Shown here: one piece after another, positions 26,417 to 35,630 of the stretch | How the letters are laid out: the number at the start of each line of letters is the position of its first letter | How positions within the stretch are numbered: position 1 is the stretch's first letter | NCBI RefSeq assembly: GCF_001403795.1 | Contig: NZ_CXSU01000012.1 | Coordinates: 1,583,264-1,647,263 of the forward strand | Direction: 5' to 3' | From: Jannaschia donghaensis | GTDB taxonomy: Bacteria; Pseudomonadota; Alphaproteobacteria; Rhodobacterales; Rhodobacteraceae | DNA: 64,000 nucleotides | Position numbers and translations under genes: made by a program | The notes under the pieces: model-generated | Databases searched by the model: none | What the model was told of the DNA's origin: nothing | What the model saw: the letters and a program-made list of their open reading frames with translations, nothing else

Positions 26417-27683
26417 CTTCCTTCACCCGCCGAATGTTCGCGCCAACGCCCGACAGCTTGGCGACGACGTGTTCGTAGCCGCGATCGAGGTGATAGACGC
26501 GGCCCACCGTCGTCTCTCCCTCAGCGGCCAGGCCGGCAAGGATCAGGCTGACGGAGGCGCGAAGGTCGGTCGCCATGACGCGCGCGCCCTTGAGCTTCGA
26601 AACGCCGTTGACCGTCGCGTGGCCGCCGTGAACCTCGATGTCGGCCCCCATGCGGATCAACTCGGGGGCATGCATGAAGCGGTTCTCGAAGATCTTTTCT
26701 TCCAGCGTCGACTTGCCTTCAGCCGTGCACAGCAGCGCCATCATCTGCGCCTGCAGGTCGGTGGGAAAGCCGGGAAAGGGTTCGGTCTCCACGTCGACGG
26801 CCTTCATGGGGCCGTTGGTGCGCTTGACGGTCAGACCCTCGGGCGTCTCGGTTACGGTCGCGCCGGCCGCCTCGATCTTGGCGCAGAACGATTCCAGAAG
26901 AGCGCGTTTGCCGCCCAGGCAGGTGACTTCGCCGCCCGCCACCAATGGGGCCAGCATATAGGTCCCCAGCTCGATCCGGTCGGTCACGACGCGGTGGGTG
27001 GCCCCGTGCAGGCGGTCGACGCCCTCGATCGTGATCGTGTCGGTGCCTTCGCCGGAAATCTTGGCACCCATGGCCTGAAGACAATGTGCAAGATCAACGA
27101 TTTCAGGCTCTTGCGCGGCGTTCTTCAGTGTGGTCGTGCCCTTGGCAAGGGTTGCCGCCATTAGCGCGTTTTCGGTTGCGCCGACGGACACGAACGGGAA
27201 GTCGACCACACCGCCCCGCAGCCCACCCTCGGGGGCCTTGGCATGCACGTAGCCGTCGCGCAGGTCCAGCGTGGCCCCCATCGCCTCGAACGCCTTCAGA
27301 TGCAGGTCGACGGGACGTGCGCCGATCGCGCAGCCGCCGGGCAGAGACACGACCGCCTCCCCGTGGCGGGCCAAAAGCGGGCCGAGCACGAGGATAGAGG
27401 CGCGCATTTTGCGCACGATGTCATAGTCGGCGCGATTGCCATTCAGGTTATGCGACGACATCGACAGGACCAACCCGTCGGATAGCCGGGCCACCTCGGC
27501 CCCAAGACTTTCCAGCAGCAGGGTCATGGTGCGGATGTCCGACAGGCGCGGCGCGTTCGTCAGCGTCAGCGGCTCGTCCGACAAAAGGGTCGCGGGCATC
27601 AGCGTCAGACACGCGTTCTTCGCCCCCGCGATGGGAATTGTGCCGTGCAGCGGGCCGCCGCCGGTCACGATAATGCTATCCAT
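26409..27683 (-). CDS. murA: UDP-N-acetylglucosamine 1-carboxyvinyltransferase
   Basis: 424 aa. It transfers enolpyruvate from PEP to UDP-GlcNAc, the first committed step of peptidoglycan synthesis. Seen: [15 protein letters not shown] at the N-terminus, the catalytic Cys118 in [16 protein letters not shown] (the fosfomycin target, sensitive Cys form), and [15 protein letters not shown]. Start at 27683 with AGGAGA upstream; a small gene ends 8 nt inside it. Confidence 0.97.
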   Translation of the reverse strand: MDSIIVTGGGPLHGTIPIAGAKNACLTLMPATLLSDEPLTLTNAPRLSDIRTMTLLLESLGAEVARLSDGLVLSMSSHNLNGNRADYDIVRKMRASILVLGPLLARHGEAVVSLPGGCAIGARPVDLHLKAFEAMGATLDLRDGYVHAKAPEGGLRGGVVDFPFVSVGATENALMAATLAKGTTTLKNAAQEPEIVDLAHCLQAMGAKISGEGTDTITIEGVDRLHGATHRVVTDRIELGTYMLAPLVAGGEVTCLGGKRALLESFCAKIEAAGATVTETPEGLTVKRTNGPMKAVDVETEPFPGFPTDLQAQMMALLCTAEGKSTLEEKIFENRFMHAPELIRMGADIEVHGGHATVNGVSKLKGARVMATDLRASVSLILAGLAAEGETTVGRVYHLDRGYEHVVAKLSGVGANIRRVKEDG

Positions 27684-27834
27684 TCGTCTTCTCCTGCTCG
27701 TCCGGGTCGGGGCCGTCCTGCGCCTTGTCCGCATCCATTTCTCGTGTCCGCTTCTGGGCCTTGCGCCGGCCCATGTTGGCCTTCAGCGCGGCCTTGAGCC
27801 GATCTTCGCGGGTGGATTTTGCGTCCTGAGCCAT
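27676..27834 (-). CDS. Small basic conserved protein upstream of murA
   Basis: 52 aa: [20 protein letters not shown], then an Arg/Lys-rich [12 protein letters not shown] and an acidic end. The pattern is of a short helical protein, found in front of murA in Rhodobacterales annotations as a hypothetical protein. Its TAG overlaps the first codons of murA by 8 nt, which supports it being translated. Function unknown. Confidence 0.7.
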   Translation of the reverse strand: MAQDAKSTREDRLKAALKANMGRRKAQKRTREMDADKAQDGPDPDEQEKTNG

Positions 27835-27948
27835 GCCCGTCCCTGTTGCCTGCCGCCCACATAGCCGCTGGGTCCGCGCGGGTCCAGCGCGCGGGTCATT
27901 TTGGGGGGTTGCGGGTTGCGGGCCTGCGGTTTATTCCGCGCCACGGAT

Positions 27949-28020
27949 GCTGTGGTAGCTCAGTGGTAGAGCACACCCTTGGTAAGGGTGAGGTCGAGAG
28001 TTCAATCCTCTCTCACAGCA
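27949..28020 (+). tRNA. tRNA-Thr (GGT)
   Basis: Cloverleaf with acceptor GCTGTGG/TCACAGC, D arm GCTC/GAGC, anticodon loop with GGT (CACCCTTGGTAAGGGTG), T arm GAGAG-TTCAATC-CTCTC, discriminator A, and encoded CCA at 28021-28023. Confidence 0.96.
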
Positions 28021-28132
28021 CCATCCCCCTTTCCGATTTAGCCACGTTGCACGAGTCGCGAATGCGTCCGATGCGTTTCGTCCGGTCGAGCCACCCCCGA
28101 ACCGCGACGCGCGCGGTCCGGAGGTTTTCGCA

Positions 28133-28729
28133 TCAGGTCGGGCAGCCGGCACCTGCGTCGATCCAGGCCTGGGTCAGGCGGCCGAACAACTCCTGCGACC
28201 CCGGCGCAGGCGTGCGGCCGGCACCGGGGTTCCAGCCCCAGCCAACCAGACCGTCCTCGGCGTTGTGTTCGTGTATGTCGGCCAACGTGCGGTCGCCGTT
28301 GCGCTCCGGGTCCTTGATCTGCTCGCAGATTTCGGGAACCGACAGGCCGATCCAGCCCATCGACGCCGGTGCCAGATGCCAGGGCTCGTGGCCCGGAACG
28401 GACCCTTCGGCAGCAAGGTATTCGACGTTCTCGCCCGCATGGCAGGTAGAGCACTCCATCCCGACCGCGCCGAAGATGCCGTCGCCTCGGATCACCGAGG
28501 GCTGGTGCATCGCCATGTCGTCGCCCTGTCGGGGCGAGGCGTCGACCGGATGACAATTGAGGCAACGCGGATGGGTGAACACCTTTGCCATCTCTTCGAA
28601 CAAGGCGGCCGCACGGGTTGCGTCATCCTCGATGTCGGCAAAGGATTCGGGTTCGGCCAGGTCCGTGGCAAGGGTCTGCGCCGCGGCGGGCATGGCAAGC
28701 GTCAGGAGGATGAGTGTCGATCTGATCAT
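28133..28729 (-). CDS. Periplasmic c-type cytochrome (two haem motifs)
   Basis: 198 aa with a signal peptide (MIRSTLILLTLAMPAAAQ) and two haem-binding motifs, CLNCH (56-60) and CSTCH (93-97). It follows the molybdenum subunit by 12 nt. In isoquinoline-1-oxidoreductase-type enzymes the aldehyde/N-heterocycle oxidase subunits are often encoded with a cytochrome that takes the electrons. Inference: the periplasmic electron acceptor of the neighbouring enzyme. Confidence 0.88.
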   Translation of the reverse strand: MIRSTLILLTLAMPAAAQTLATDLAEPESFADIEDDATRAAALFEEMAKVFTHPRCLNCHPVDASPRQGDDMAMHQPSVIRGDGIFGAVGMECSTCHAGENVEYLAAEGSVPGHEPWHLAPASMGWIGLSVPEICEQIKDPERNGDRTLADIHEHNAEDGLVGWGWNPGAGRTPAPGSQELFGRLTQAWIDAGAGCPT

Positions 28730-28741
28730 GGTGTCTTCCTC

Positions 28742-30916
28742 TCAGACGCTGTTCGCGCGGTAGGGCAAGCGGTACGGCATGGCACCCGTCAGCGCGCGCC
28801 AGGCGTTGGACACGGCGGGCGCGATGGGGGGTGTCCCCGGCTCCCCGACGCCGGTCGGGCTTTCGCTGCTGGCAATGATCGAAACTTCGATCTGCGGCAT
28901 CTCGGGCAGGGCCAGCATCCGGTAGCTGTCATAGTTGCGCTGCTGCACCAGACCACCCTCTGCCATCGTGATCTCGTCGAAAAGCGTCGTGCCCAAGCCG
29001 TAGCCGATCCCGCCCTCCATCTGGGCGCGCACGACATCGGGAGTGACCGCCACGCCGCAATCGACGGCGCACCACACGCGCGTGACATGGGGCAGGCCGC
29101 CGCGATCCTCGACCTCGGCGATCTGCGCGACATAGCTGCCGAAAGACCGGTGAAGTGCGACGCCCATGCGCCGGTCGCCCGTGCCTGGCCCCGACCAATT
29201 CGCCATCTCCGCAACCCGCTCCAGCACGGCGCGGTCGCGGGGGCGGTCGGATTTCAGAAGGTCCAGTCGGCCTTGGACCGTGTCCTTACCGCCGGCCAGC
29301 AATGCCTGATCCAGGAACGTCTCGGTCGCATAGGCCGTGTGCGTGTGCCCGACCGACCGCCACCACAAAACGGGAACCGGATTCTTCATCTGCGCCCAGC
29401 TGACCCGGTTGGCAGGCCAGTCATAGGCCATGTCGCGCGACCCTTCGATGGCCGTCGGGTCCATGCCTTCGGGCATCACCATCGGCTCGAACGGGGTGCC
29501 GGCGACGATGGACTGATTGGCAATCGTGTTGAGCCAGCCGGTGATATTGCCGGCGGCGTCCAGTCCTGCGCGCAGGTGATGCACGGTCAGCGGACGATAA
29601 TAACCGCCGGTCATGTCGTCTTCGCGTGTCCACAACAGCTTGTAGGCACCCGGCCCGGCCTTGGCCGCGACCTCGGCCAGCTCTTTCTCGAAATGGCTGA
29701 CGGGCGTGGACCGGCGGCCAAAGCTGCCGCCGGTGTACATCGTATTCACCGTCAGTGTGGCCGGGTCGATGCCCAGCGTGCCGGCGATGACAGGCTCCGC
29801 AATTGTGGGGATCTGGATCCCGGACCAGATTTCCGCACCGTCGTCGCGCAATTCGATCACGCCGTCCATCGGTTCCAGCGCGGCATGGGCGAGATAGGGA
29901 AAGACGTAATCCGCCTCGATCGTGCGGTCGGCCCCGGCCAGGGCGGCGTCGACGTCGCCCGTCTGCTCCGCGACCATGGCGGGGGCGCGGGCGGCGGCGG
30001 TGAACTCTTCGATGATGGCGTCGGTCGATCGCGTTTCGGCCCCGCTTTCATCCCATTCGATGTCCAGATCCGCGCGCGCTTTGAACGCCGAATAGGTGTC
30101 GTCGGCATAGATCGCCACGCCGGACGAAAGCTCCCGCACCGCGGTCACGCCGGGTCGGGCAAGCGCGGTCGCGGCATTGAACGACGCGACCGTCGCGCCG
30201 AACTTGGGCGGATGGACGACCGACACGACTTCCATGTCGTCGCGGAAGACGTCGATGGTGAACATCGCCTGCCCGGTGGACTTGGCATGGCCGTCCAGCC
30301 GCGTGACCTTGTCGCCGCCGATCAGGGTGAAATCCTTTGGGTCCTTCAACGCCACGTCGACCGGAACCGGGGTCAGCGCCGCCGCATCTGCCAGATCTCC
30401 GAAGGTGGCGGAATTGCCGCTGTCTGCATGGCTGACCACGCCCTTTGACACAGTAATGCCTTCGGGCAGCACGCCCCAGCGGTCGGCGGCGGCCGAGACC
30501 AGCATCGCGCGGGCGGCGGCCCCGGCCTGACGCATCGTCATGTAGCTGTTGGACAGGCCGGTGGACCCCCCCGTGCCCTGCACCCCGAAGGCCGTGTTGA
30601 CATAGACGACCGGGTCCGACGGTGCCTGCTCGGCCCGCATCTGGGACCAGTCGGCGTCCAACTCCTCGGCCACCAGAAGGGGCAGACCCGTGTTGGCCCC
30701 CTGCCCGATCTCAATGTGTTTGACGAGGACGGTGACGGTGTTGTCGGGCGCGATGCGAATAAAGGCATTCGGCGCGAAATCGCCGTCGGCGGTCGCGGCG
30801 GATTGCGCGCGGGCCTTACCAACGATGTGCAGCCCAAGAACGAGACCGGCAGACCCTGTCAGGAAGCCGCGGCGCGTGGGCCGGGGGGCGAAGGCGGGTT
30901 TGAGGATCGGATGCAT
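28742..30916 (-). CDS. Xanthine dehydrogenase family molybdopterin-binding subunit (isoquinoline 1-oxidoreductase beta-like)
   Basis: 724 aa. A twin-arginine signal (PTRRGFLTGSAGLVLGL) directs the folded enzyme to the periplasm. The body has the molybdopterin-cofactor segments of the xanthine oxidase family, including VQGTGGSTGLSNSYMTMRQA, TGGSFGRRS and the late GVGEPGTPPIAPAV with the catalytic Glu. The single-polypeptide layout with a Tat signal marks the IorB/aldehyde dehydrogenase type rather than cytosolic XdhB. It is 3 nt after the 2Fe-2S subunit gene. The substrate, an aldehyde or N-heterocycle, cannot be told from sequence. Confidence 0.9.
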   Translation of the reverse strand: MHPILKPAFAPRPTRRGFLTGSAGLVLGLHIVGKARAQSAATADGDFAPNAFIRIAPDNTVTVLVKHIEIGQGANTGLPLLVAEELDADWSQMRAEQAPSDPVVYVNTAFGVQGTGGSTGLSNSYMTMRQAGAAARAMLVSAAADRWGVLPEGITVSKGVVSHADSGNSATFGDLADAAALTPVPVDVALKDPKDFTLIGGDKVTRLDGHAKSTGQAMFTIDVFRDDMEVVSVVHPPKFGATVASFNAATALARPGVTAVRELSSGVAIYADDTYSAFKARADLDIEWDESGAETRSTDAIIEEFTAAARAPAMVAEQTGDVDAALAGADRTIEADYVFPYLAHAALEPMDGVIELRDDGAEIWSGIQIPTIAEPVIAGTLGIDPATLTVNTMYTGGSFGRRSTPVSHFEKELAEVAAKAGPGAYKLLWTREDDMTGGYYRPLTVHHLRAGLDAAGNITGWLNTIANQSIVAGTPFEPMVMPEGMDPTAIEGSRDMAYDWPANRVSWAQMKNPVPVLWWRSVGHTHTAYATETFLDQALLAGGKDTVQGRLDLLKSDRPRDRAVLERVAEMANWSGPGTGDRRMGVALHRSFGSYVAQIAEVEDRGGLPHVTRVWCAVDCGVAVTPDVVRAQMEGGIGYGLGTTLFDEITMAEGGLVQQRNYDSYRMLALPEMPQIEVSIIASSESPTGVGEPGTPPIAPAVSNAWRALTGAMPYRLPYRANSV

Positions 30917-30919
30917 GGC

Positions 30920-31381
30920 TCAGGCCTCCAGCGTGTCGGATGCCTGGCGGATGGCCTGGCGAATACGGGTGTAGGTGGCGCAGCGGCAGACGTTGCCGGC
31001 CATTGCGTTGTCGATCTCGGCGTCCGTGGGCTTGGGGTTCACGTCCAGAAGTGCCGCAGCCGTTACGACCTGCCCGGATTGGCAGTATCCGCATTGCGGC
31101 ACGTTGATATCGACCCAGGCGGCCTGCACCGCCTTTGCGGCCTCGCTCTCGATGGCTTCGATGGTTTCGACCTTCGCCCCGTCGAGCGTGCCGACCGGCG
31201 TCACGCAGGAGCGGCGGGTCTGCCCGTCCAGCATCACGGTGCAGGCCCCGCATTGCGCGATGCCGCAGCCGTATTTCGTGCCCGTCAGCCGCAGATGATC
31301 GCGCAGCGCCCAAAGCAGCGGCATGTCGGGATCGACGTCGAGCGTGACGTCCTTTCCGTTGACGGTCAGGTTCACGGCCAT
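30920..31381 (-). CDS. (2Fe-2S)-binding subunit of the molybdenum hydroxylase (IorA-like)
   Basis: 153 aa with two iron-sulfur sites: the ferredoxin-type C39, C44, C47, C59 (YGCGIAQCGACTVMLDG) and the C-terminal-domain cysteines C97/C100 (CGYC) and C132/C134 (VCRC). It passes electrons from molybdopterin to the acceptor, probably the cytochrome two genes on. First gene of the minus-strand operon; no signal peptide, so it is likely co-exported with the Tat subunit. Confidence 0.92.
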   Translation of the reverse strand: MAVNLTVNGKDVTLDVDPDMPLLWALRDHLRLTGTKYGCGIAQCGACTVMLDGQTRRSCVTPVGTLDGAKVETIEAIESEAAKAVQAAWVDINVPQCGYCQSGQVVTAAALLDVNPKPTDAEIDNAMAGNVCRCATYTRIRQAIRQASDTLEA

Positions 31382-31741
31382 GGAAGCATCCTCCGGTCTG
31401 ATGGAATGGGTCGGCGCGCCAATGGCGGAGCGTCCCGAGAATTATTGGATGAATCGCAAGATAGCCCGTCGGATGATTTGGGCGACCACAATCTGTCCAA
31501 TGGCCGCTCATGGCGGTGCGGTGCCGAATTGTGGCGGACGACGCGGTTAAGCGCGAAAGGTGTTGGCGGACCCTGCCTGAAAGGCCCTGCGCCGGATCCC
31601 GGCGAACGCCAGAGACGATGTCCTGACCGCGATGCCTACGGTCGCCAGGGGATTGGACCACAATCCTGAAGACCGTCGCGCAGCGATCCATGACGGTCCG
31701 TAGGCGTCACCCAGGTCATCGCATCGCGTCAGCACCGAACG
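31382..31741. other. Intergenic region between the MBL gene and the molybdenum hydroxylase operon
   Basis: 360 bp without a supported gene. It should hold the promoter of the 2Fe-2S/molybdenum/cytochrome operon. The AT-richer part around 31440-31520 is the likeliest promoter location, but no hexamers or repeats stand out. Confidence 0.5.
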
Positions 31742-32788
31742 TCACTCCGCGACAAGGCGCAACGTGGCAAGGTCGGCCCCGACGACGACCGTGCCCGTAT
31801 AGCCACCGTCGGTCGCGGCGGTTGCGTAATCCGCGGCCGTTAGCGGAGCGGGCAAGGGATAGATCCCCTGCCGTGCGGCCCCCACCGGCGGGATCAGATG
31901 CGTGAGCATCAGATGCGACGCCCCCGTCCGCTGCGCCATCGCACCCAGATCTTCTGCGGTGCTTTGACGGTGATAGATCGCCGGTGGAAAGCCAGTCGTG
32001 CCGTCCGACCCCATGACCGGATGGATGGTGGAGTGGACGATGACATCGGCCCCTTCGGCCAGGGCCTCCACCTGCGCTGAGGTAGAGCTGTCGCGCGGCG
32101 GTTGCGGCGTGTCGTTGCCCGCGTCCCCACCGATCACCACGCTGCCCGCAGGCGTATCGACCCGGTAGGACGCATGGCCGGCCACATGCCGCGAGAAGGC
32201 AGCCGTCACTGTGACGTCCCCCGATGTCCAGACCGGCCCGGCCGTGTCGGATGCCGAGAACGTCGCCACGTCCAGCAGGTCCGCCGGCCCGCCCGGCAGC
32301 CGGTCGGCATTTTCGGCCAGACGCTGCGCCATCTCTCCGCTGTTGATCAGAGCATCGCCGATGTGCGTTGCGAAGTTCACGCAGGACATCGTGTGACCCG
32401 CCGGGCTGTCGGTGTCTTCGGCACAGATCAGGGGAAGCTTCGGGCCCGTGGAATTGAAATGCCACCGCAATTGCGACAGGTCGACCAGACCTTCGACGTG
32501 ATCGGAATGCATATGTGTCAGGAATACTGCCGACAGGCGCGCCACTGGAACGCCGATCTTGGAGAGTTGCTGCGTGGTACCGCGTCCGGTGTCGAACTGC
32601 ATCAGCACATCGCGGCACGCATTTTCCTCGGTGCCGTAGGTGACCAGGGTGCCGGACCCCGCCTGCCCCGCGAACACAGGCGGCCCCCCCTGCACGCCGG
32701 TGATCGTGATCTCCAGGCAGTTGGCGGCAAGGGCGGGACCGGCGGTCAGCGCAAGCAGCGCGGTCGCGGTCTTGATCGGATGGGTCAT
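31742..32788 (-). CDS. Exported MBL-fold metallo-hydrolase
   Basis: 348 aa with a signal peptide (residues 1-20, ALLALTAGPALA) and the zinc motif THMHSDHVEGL. Other ligands are plausible in HVAGHASYRVD, IGGDAGND and SHLMLTHLIPP. The closest pattern is the arylsulfatase/ribonuclease Z-like subgroup of periplasmic MBL enzymes. AAGGAGG precedes the ATG. It lies 80 bp after the dioxygenase gene on the same strand and may be the last gene of that aromatic-degradation operon. Substrate unknown. Confidence 0.85.
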   Translation of the reverse strand: MTHPIKTATALLALTAGPALAANCLEITITGVQGGPPVFAGQAGSGTLVTYGTEENACRDVLMQFDTGRGTTQQLSKIGVPVARLSAVFLTHMHSDHVEGLVDLSQLRWHFNSTGPKLPLICAEDTDSPAGHTMSCVNFATHIGDALINSGEMAQRLAENADRLPGGPADLLDVATFSASDTAGPVWTSGDVTVTAAFSRHVAGHASYRVDTPAGSVVIGGDAGNDTPQPPRDSSTSAQVEALAEGADVIVHSTIHPVMGSDGTTGFPPAIYHRQSTAEDLGAMAQRTGASHLMLTHLIPPVGAARQGIYPLPAPLTAADYATAATDGGYTGTVVVGADLATLRLVAE

Positions 32789-32868
32789 GGAAGTCCTCCT
32801 TGTTCAGGGTTGCGCGACGGGACGGCATGCATCGTGCGACCGGACCACCGGATCGACAGGGTCGGCCC

Positions 32869-33735
32869 CTACAGTGCGGCGAGGGTCACGTCGAAAGCCA
32901 CATGGAGAAACGGATCCGCGACCTTGCCAGACAGCGCCATGCCATCCGGAAACTCGTCCGCCGGTCTTTCGACGTAGGTCATCACCAGATCCTCCCGCAC
33001 GCCGAAGACGGTATCCTGATCGAGATAGGGGTCGTCGTCCGGAAACACCTCGGTCACCAGGGTCCGGTAACCGGGGGCCTTCACGATGTAATGAAGGTGC
33101 GACGGTCGCCAGGGATGGCGCCCGCAGGCCCGAAGAATGTCACCGACGGGTCCGTCGGACGGCACGGTATATTCAACGGGTTTGACGGTGGTGAACGCAT
33201 AGCGCCCGTCGTCGCCGACCGTCATCAGCCCGTGGAAGGAATAGGTGTCCTGCGCATCATCCTGACTGGCGTAAAGCCCGTTGGGCGCGGTCTGCCAGAT
33301 GTCGATCTGTGCCCCGGGAATCGGTTTGCCATCGGGGTCGCGGATCACTCCTTCGGCCAGCAGGACAGGACCGCCGAAATCGCGCTTCATGTCACCTCCG
33401 ACCGCCAGGGGCGGCGCGCCCGACACGTGGAACGGGCCAAGCACCGATGACGATGTCGCCGCCGGGCCGGAATTGATCATGTCCACCAAAGACGACAGGC
33501 CCAGCACGTCGGACGCCAGCACGAATTCGTGCCGGTCGGCCGTTTCGATCGCGGCACATCCTTCCAGAAAGGCGATGCCCTGCCGCCATTCGTCATGCGT
33601 CAACTGCGTCTCTCGGGCGAAATCATGCAGATGCCGGACCAGCGCGCTCATCACTTCGCGCGTGCGCGGCGGCATGTCGTCGGCCATATAGCCCCTGAAG
33701 ACGTCGGTGATGTTGTCCTTGGTCACGGTACGCAT
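32869..33735 (-). CDS. Intradiol ring-cleavage dioxygenase (hydroxyquinol/catechol 1,2-dioxygenase type)
   Basis: 288 aa. The four non-haem Fe(III) ligands are visible: Tyr155 (NGLYASQ), Tyr189 (VEYTVPSDGP), His213 and His215 (PSHLHYIV). The N-terminal helical dimerisation domain (1-100) is that of catechol/hydroxyquinol dioxygenases. It cleaves a dihydroxy or trihydroxy aromatic ring between the hydroxyls. It starts 11 nt after dctM, in an operon with TRAP transport and an FAH-family hydrolase. Inference: the transporter brings in an aromatic acid whose product this enzyme opens. Hydroxyquinol is a fair guess, not proven. Confidence 0.88.
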   Translation of the reverse strand: MRTVTKDNITDVFRGYMADDMPPRTREVMSALVRHLHDFARETQLTHDEWRQGIAFLEGCAAIETADRHEFVLASDVLGLSSLVDMINSGPAATSSSVLGPFHVSGAPPLAVGGDMKRDFGGPVLLAEGVIRDPDGKPIPGAQIDIWQTAPNGLYASQDDAQDTYSFHGLMTVGDDGRYAFTTVKPVEYTVPSDGPVGDILRACGRHPWRPSHLHYIVKAPGYRTLVTEVFPDDDPYLDQDTVFGVREDLVMTYVERPADEFPDGMALSGKVADPFLHVAFDVTLAAL

Positions 33736-33746
33736 GGGCAGGCTCC

Positions 33747-35051
33747 CTAGATGAGGGCGAGGCTGAGGATGGGAAATTCGATCAGGACGATCAGAACCAA
33801 AAGCATGACGAACGCAAAGGGCAGCGCGCCCATGAATACATCCTTGAGCGAGATGCTGTCGTCGTTGAGCGTTGATTTGATGACGAAGCACGATATGCCC
33901 AGCGGCGGCGTCAGCAACCCGATCTCCGCCCCGACGACAGTGATGATGCCGAACCAGACGAGCGACAGATCCAGCGCCTCGACCAACGGCAGGAAAAGCG
34001 GCACGACGATCAGGATAATCGACGCCGTGTCCAGAAGCGTCCCGAGAAACAGCATTAGCAGCACGTAAAGCGCCATGATGGTCCAGAACGATGCCTGATT
34101 TCCCGCCAGCATATCCTGCAACTGATTGGGCAGGCCCGCCATGCCGAGCATCCGGCTGTAGATGGACGCCGCCGTGATGAGGAATAGGATCGCGGCCGTG
34201 ATGTGGCCGGTTTCCAAAAGCGCGGTCCAGAACGACCGCAAGGTCATCGTGCGGCGCGCGGCGGCGATGATCAACGCCACGAGCGCGCCTGCCGCCCCCG
34301 CCTCCACCGCCGTGAGCCAGCCGGTATAAATCCCGCCCAGCACGATCGTGATCAGAAAGACCGTCGGAAGCGTTTTGGACGCGACTTCGCGGCCGGACAT
34401 CCATTCGGTGTCTGCGACCCGGCGACCGCCGACGAAGCCGGGGGTGAACCGGCCCATGAACCAGATCGCGGCAATATAGACGACGGCCAGCATGATACCG
34501 GGGATGACGCCAGCCAGGAACATGTCGCCCACGGATTGTTCGGCGACGAAAGAGTAGATGATGAGCATCGCGGACGGTGGGATGATCATGCCCAGAACCG
34601 AACTGCCCGCGACGACGCCCACTGCGAAGCGCGGGTTATAGTCCTGCGCGATCATCTGCGGCACCGACACCTTGGTGAAGACCGACGCCGACGCGATGGA
34701 GGAGCCGGTGACGGCCGCAAAGACCGCGTTCGCCCCCACGGTCGCCATTCCGATGCCGCCCTTCACGCGGCGAAATCGCATCGTCATCACTTCGTAGATG
34801 TCGCGACCCAGACCGGCCTTCGAGACGATAAGGCCCATGAAAGTGAACAGCGGTATGGTCGCGAAGCTGTATTCCATCGCCGAGTCGCCCACCGCCACCT
34901 TCAGCAGATTCAGCGCCAGCGTGAAATTGTCGCGCATCAGCCAGATGGAGATGAACGACACCACCCCCAGCGCGATAGGAATGTACACGCCCGAATAGAT
35001 CAGGAAGACGATGGCAGCGACCGAGATGAGGCCGATCTCGATGGGGCTCAC
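33747..35051 (-). CDS. dctM: TRAP transporter large permease DctM
   Basis: 434 aa, about 12 hydrophobic segments (for example GLISVAAIVFLIYSGVYIPI and ATIPLFTFMGLIVSKAGL) and the family stretch ASVFTKVSVPQMIAQDYNP followed by GMIIPPSAMLIIYS. It is the Na+-coupled transport channel of a tripartite system. GTG start at 35051 overlapping the dctQ stop (GTGA). Confidence 0.95.
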   Translation of the reverse strand: MSPIEIGLISVAAIVFLIYSGVYIPIALGVVSFISIWLMRDNFTLALNLLKVAVGDSAMEYSFATIPLFTFMGLIVSKAGLGRDIYEVMTMRFRRVKGGIGMATVGANAVFAAVTGSSIASASVFTKVSVPQMIAQDYNPRFAVGVVAGSSVLGMIIPPSAMLIIYSFVAEQSVGDMFLAGVIPGIMLAVVYIAAIWFMGRFTPGFVGGRRVADTEWMSGREVASKTLPTVFLITIVLGGIYTGWLTAVEAGAAGALVALIIAAARRTMTLRSFWTALLETGHITAAILFLITAASIYSRMLGMAGLPNQLQDMLAGNQASFWTIMALYVLLMLFLGTLLDTASIILIVVPLFLPLVEALDLSLVWFGIITVVGAEIGLLTPPLGISCFVIKSTLNDDSISLKDVFMGALPFAFVMLLVLIVLIEFPILSLALI

Positions 35052-35599
35052 GGTGCAGGCTCGTCGTGTTCGGGCGCGCGGATCAGCGCGGGACGATCCT
35101 GCGCCGAAATCACCTTGAGCGCGAATATCAAGGCCGACAGCGCGCAGCCCGACGCAATCACCAGCTTCACCGGCCACCACGGCAGGGTAAACAGACCGGG
35201 CACGCCGAAGAAATCCTGCGTGGTCCACATATGCAGGGCTTCGGGAAACATGATCCAGGCGATCAGCGCCATGAAGATGGCCGAGACCGCGTTGATGATC
35301 CGCCGCATGTTCGCGGCAAGGCGCGGACGGCTGTCGTGCATCAGGTTCAGAAATCCGTCGGACCGCGTCAGACGGTCGACGCGCACCACGTCGGCCAGTT
35401 GCAGGAACACGATGAAGACGACCGAAAACTGAACGATCTCGTAGGTGCCCTTGAGCGGCGCATCGAAGACGCCCCGCGCAATGACATCGACATTAAGGAT
35501 CACCACCAGCGCCAGAACCACAAGCGTCCCAGCGGCATTGGCGGTGATCGCCAGGGCATTCGCGGCCCGGGACAGGCCGGAAAGGACGGATTTCAGCAT
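35048..35599 (-). CDS. dctQ: TRAP transporter small permease DctQ
   Basis: 183 aa with four predicted TM helices (about 18-40, 52-72, 95-115, 135-157), the DctQ layout; FSVVFIVFLQLADVVRVDRLT is in the conserved central region. It pairs with DctM and lies 31 nt after the binding-protein gene. Confidence 0.92.
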   Translation of the reverse strand: MLKSVLSGLSRAANALAITANAAGTLVVLALVVILNVDVIARGVFDAPLKGTYEIVQFSVVFIVFLQLADVVRVDRLTRSDGFLNLMHDSRPRLAANMRRIINAVSAIFMALIAWIMFPEALHMWTTQDFFGVPGLFTLPWWPVKLVIASGCALSALIFALKVISAQDRPALIRAPEHDEPAP

Positions 35600-35630
35600 G
35601 ACCTGGATCCTTTCCCGGACCGCCCGCGCG

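Noticed and set aside
28265..30448. 727-codon open frame on the plus strand
   Set aside because: It lies opposite the molybdopterin subunit gene, which has a Tat signal and clear family motifs. The plus-strand product is His/Gly/Arg-rich without any domain, a typical shadow in high-GC DNA.
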